Below the pieces are notes generated by a model that did no database searches, had not been told where the DNA came from, and was given only the letters and a program-made list of their open reading frames with translations. 64,000 nt of DNA from the NCBI GenBank assembly GCA_015499995.1, contig JADNRV010000036.1:248001-312000 (forward strand). The letters run 5' to 3'. The stretch comes from Flammula alnicola (lineage: Eukaryota > Basidiomycota > Agaricomycetes > Agaricales > Strophariaceae). Below, in pieces: positions 63,401 to 64,000 of the stretch. The position numbers were made by a program, and so were the translations under genes. Numbering within the stretch: the stretch's first letter is position 1; each line of letters starts with the position of its first letter.

Positions 63401-64000
63401 GGTTGCAGAGAAACAATCTCCAGCCATTTGTCGGTATTTATTGGACACGAAAATCCCTTCAAGTTGGTCGATGCAAGAAAACGAACTTGCAACGCTCATG
63501 GAAAATCGGTTCCATCTGCAAGCTCTGATGGCGGGTGGTTTACAATAATAGTTCGGTGATATCTGCGAGAGCGTACGATATCGGTCCAAAAACGGTGGGC
63601 TCTTCAGGCACGCAGCCCATTGCAGAAGTGTTGGTAGCACAAAGTCCGCGTAAGTTTGTGATAGTTGTTTGTTTCAGCCACGCTGTCTCTCACGTCCAAG
63701 ATTGGACATGACTTGACTGTCATTTGAGAATCTGGGGACCCAGCAAGCGAGCCCTATCTTCCAGCGAGGGGACGAGTATTGCGACAGGAACAAGGGGATC
63801 GGGTTGGAGAAAAGTGAAGATGGATGATATATGGACGCTAAGGGGAGCTGATGTGTTTCTGCCAAGAGCATGAAACACGATTTCTAAAGGTGCACGTGAT
63901 CTTGTAAGGAGAAAGTGCCTTGTCGGTCCATCTTTCCGTCGTACTTCGAATGGAGTGAGGGACAGTTAGAGGTAACAGCATACAACTGTCTCCGGCCCTC
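60493..64000. other. 3.5 kb without a recognisable gene
   Basis: 3' flank of the permease gene, then AT-rich and mixed DNA. Open frames at 60644-61129, 62010-62373, 62669-63127 and 63220-63640 show no known family, no consistent introns and no signal peptide. A gene with a poorly conserved product or a partial gene beyond 64000 cannot be excluded. Confidence 0.45.

Noticed and set aside
63220..63640. Overlapping open frames near the right edge as a minus-strand gene
   Set aside because: The frames do not join by splice sites and show no recognisable protein.

Overview
The window is nuclear DNA from a mushroom-forming basidiomycete (Agaricomycetes). The evidence is dense short introns of about 45-75 nt with GT..AG borders, intron-split genes on both strands, and families typical of these fungi: DUF6533 seven-helix proteins, an F-box protein with an agaricomycete-style zinc-binding core, a two-LysM secreted protein, dihydroflavonol-reductase-like enzymes, a CorA-like transporter and basidiomycete DNA transposons. 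No rRNA, tRNA or CRISPR was found by eye.

Layout. 1-10 kb: start of UTP22, two DFR/CCR-like NAD(P) reductases (1.5-2.9 kb minus, 6.6-8.1 kb plus) flanking a COQ1-type prenyl diphosphate synthase, then a LysM protein. 10-13 kb: gene-poor, with a diverged direct repeat. 13-18.6 kb: a DUF6533 protein, YIF1 (ER-Golgi transport) and an Old Yellow Enzyme. 18.8-33.4 kb: a tandem array of multi-pass membrane protein genes (A, B, C), with B reduced to a fragment lacking a start codon and separated from A by an 8.4-kb DNA transposon and a second, 1.3-kb terminal-inverted-repeat element. 34.5-38.3 kb: GNA1 (UDP-GlcNAc synthesis) and an F-box protein. 40-43.6 kb: tandem FSP1/AMID-like FAD oxidoreductases. 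44-50 kb: Mo25/Hym1, a Ubc4/5-like E2 with an unusual tail, and a TPR protein. 50-55 kb: a SET-domain H3K9-type methyltransferase. 55.6-60.5 kb: a CorA-like transporter and an ArsB/NhaD-type anion permease. 60.5-64 kb: no recognisable gene.

Most host genes are unrelated housekeeping or lineage-expanded genes; I see no biosynthetic cluster. A pervasive oddity is that conserved genes across the window change frame by the apparent loss of single bases, often beside C/G runs. That looks like assembly or base-calling error rather than mass gene death, so many genes here would be split by automatic annotation. The most interesting biology is (i) the E2 enzyme carrying three SUMO-interaction-like motifs in its tail, (ii) the membrane-protein array broken up by mobile DNA, and (iii) the transposon with a divergently transcribed second gene and a distinctive repeat at both ends.
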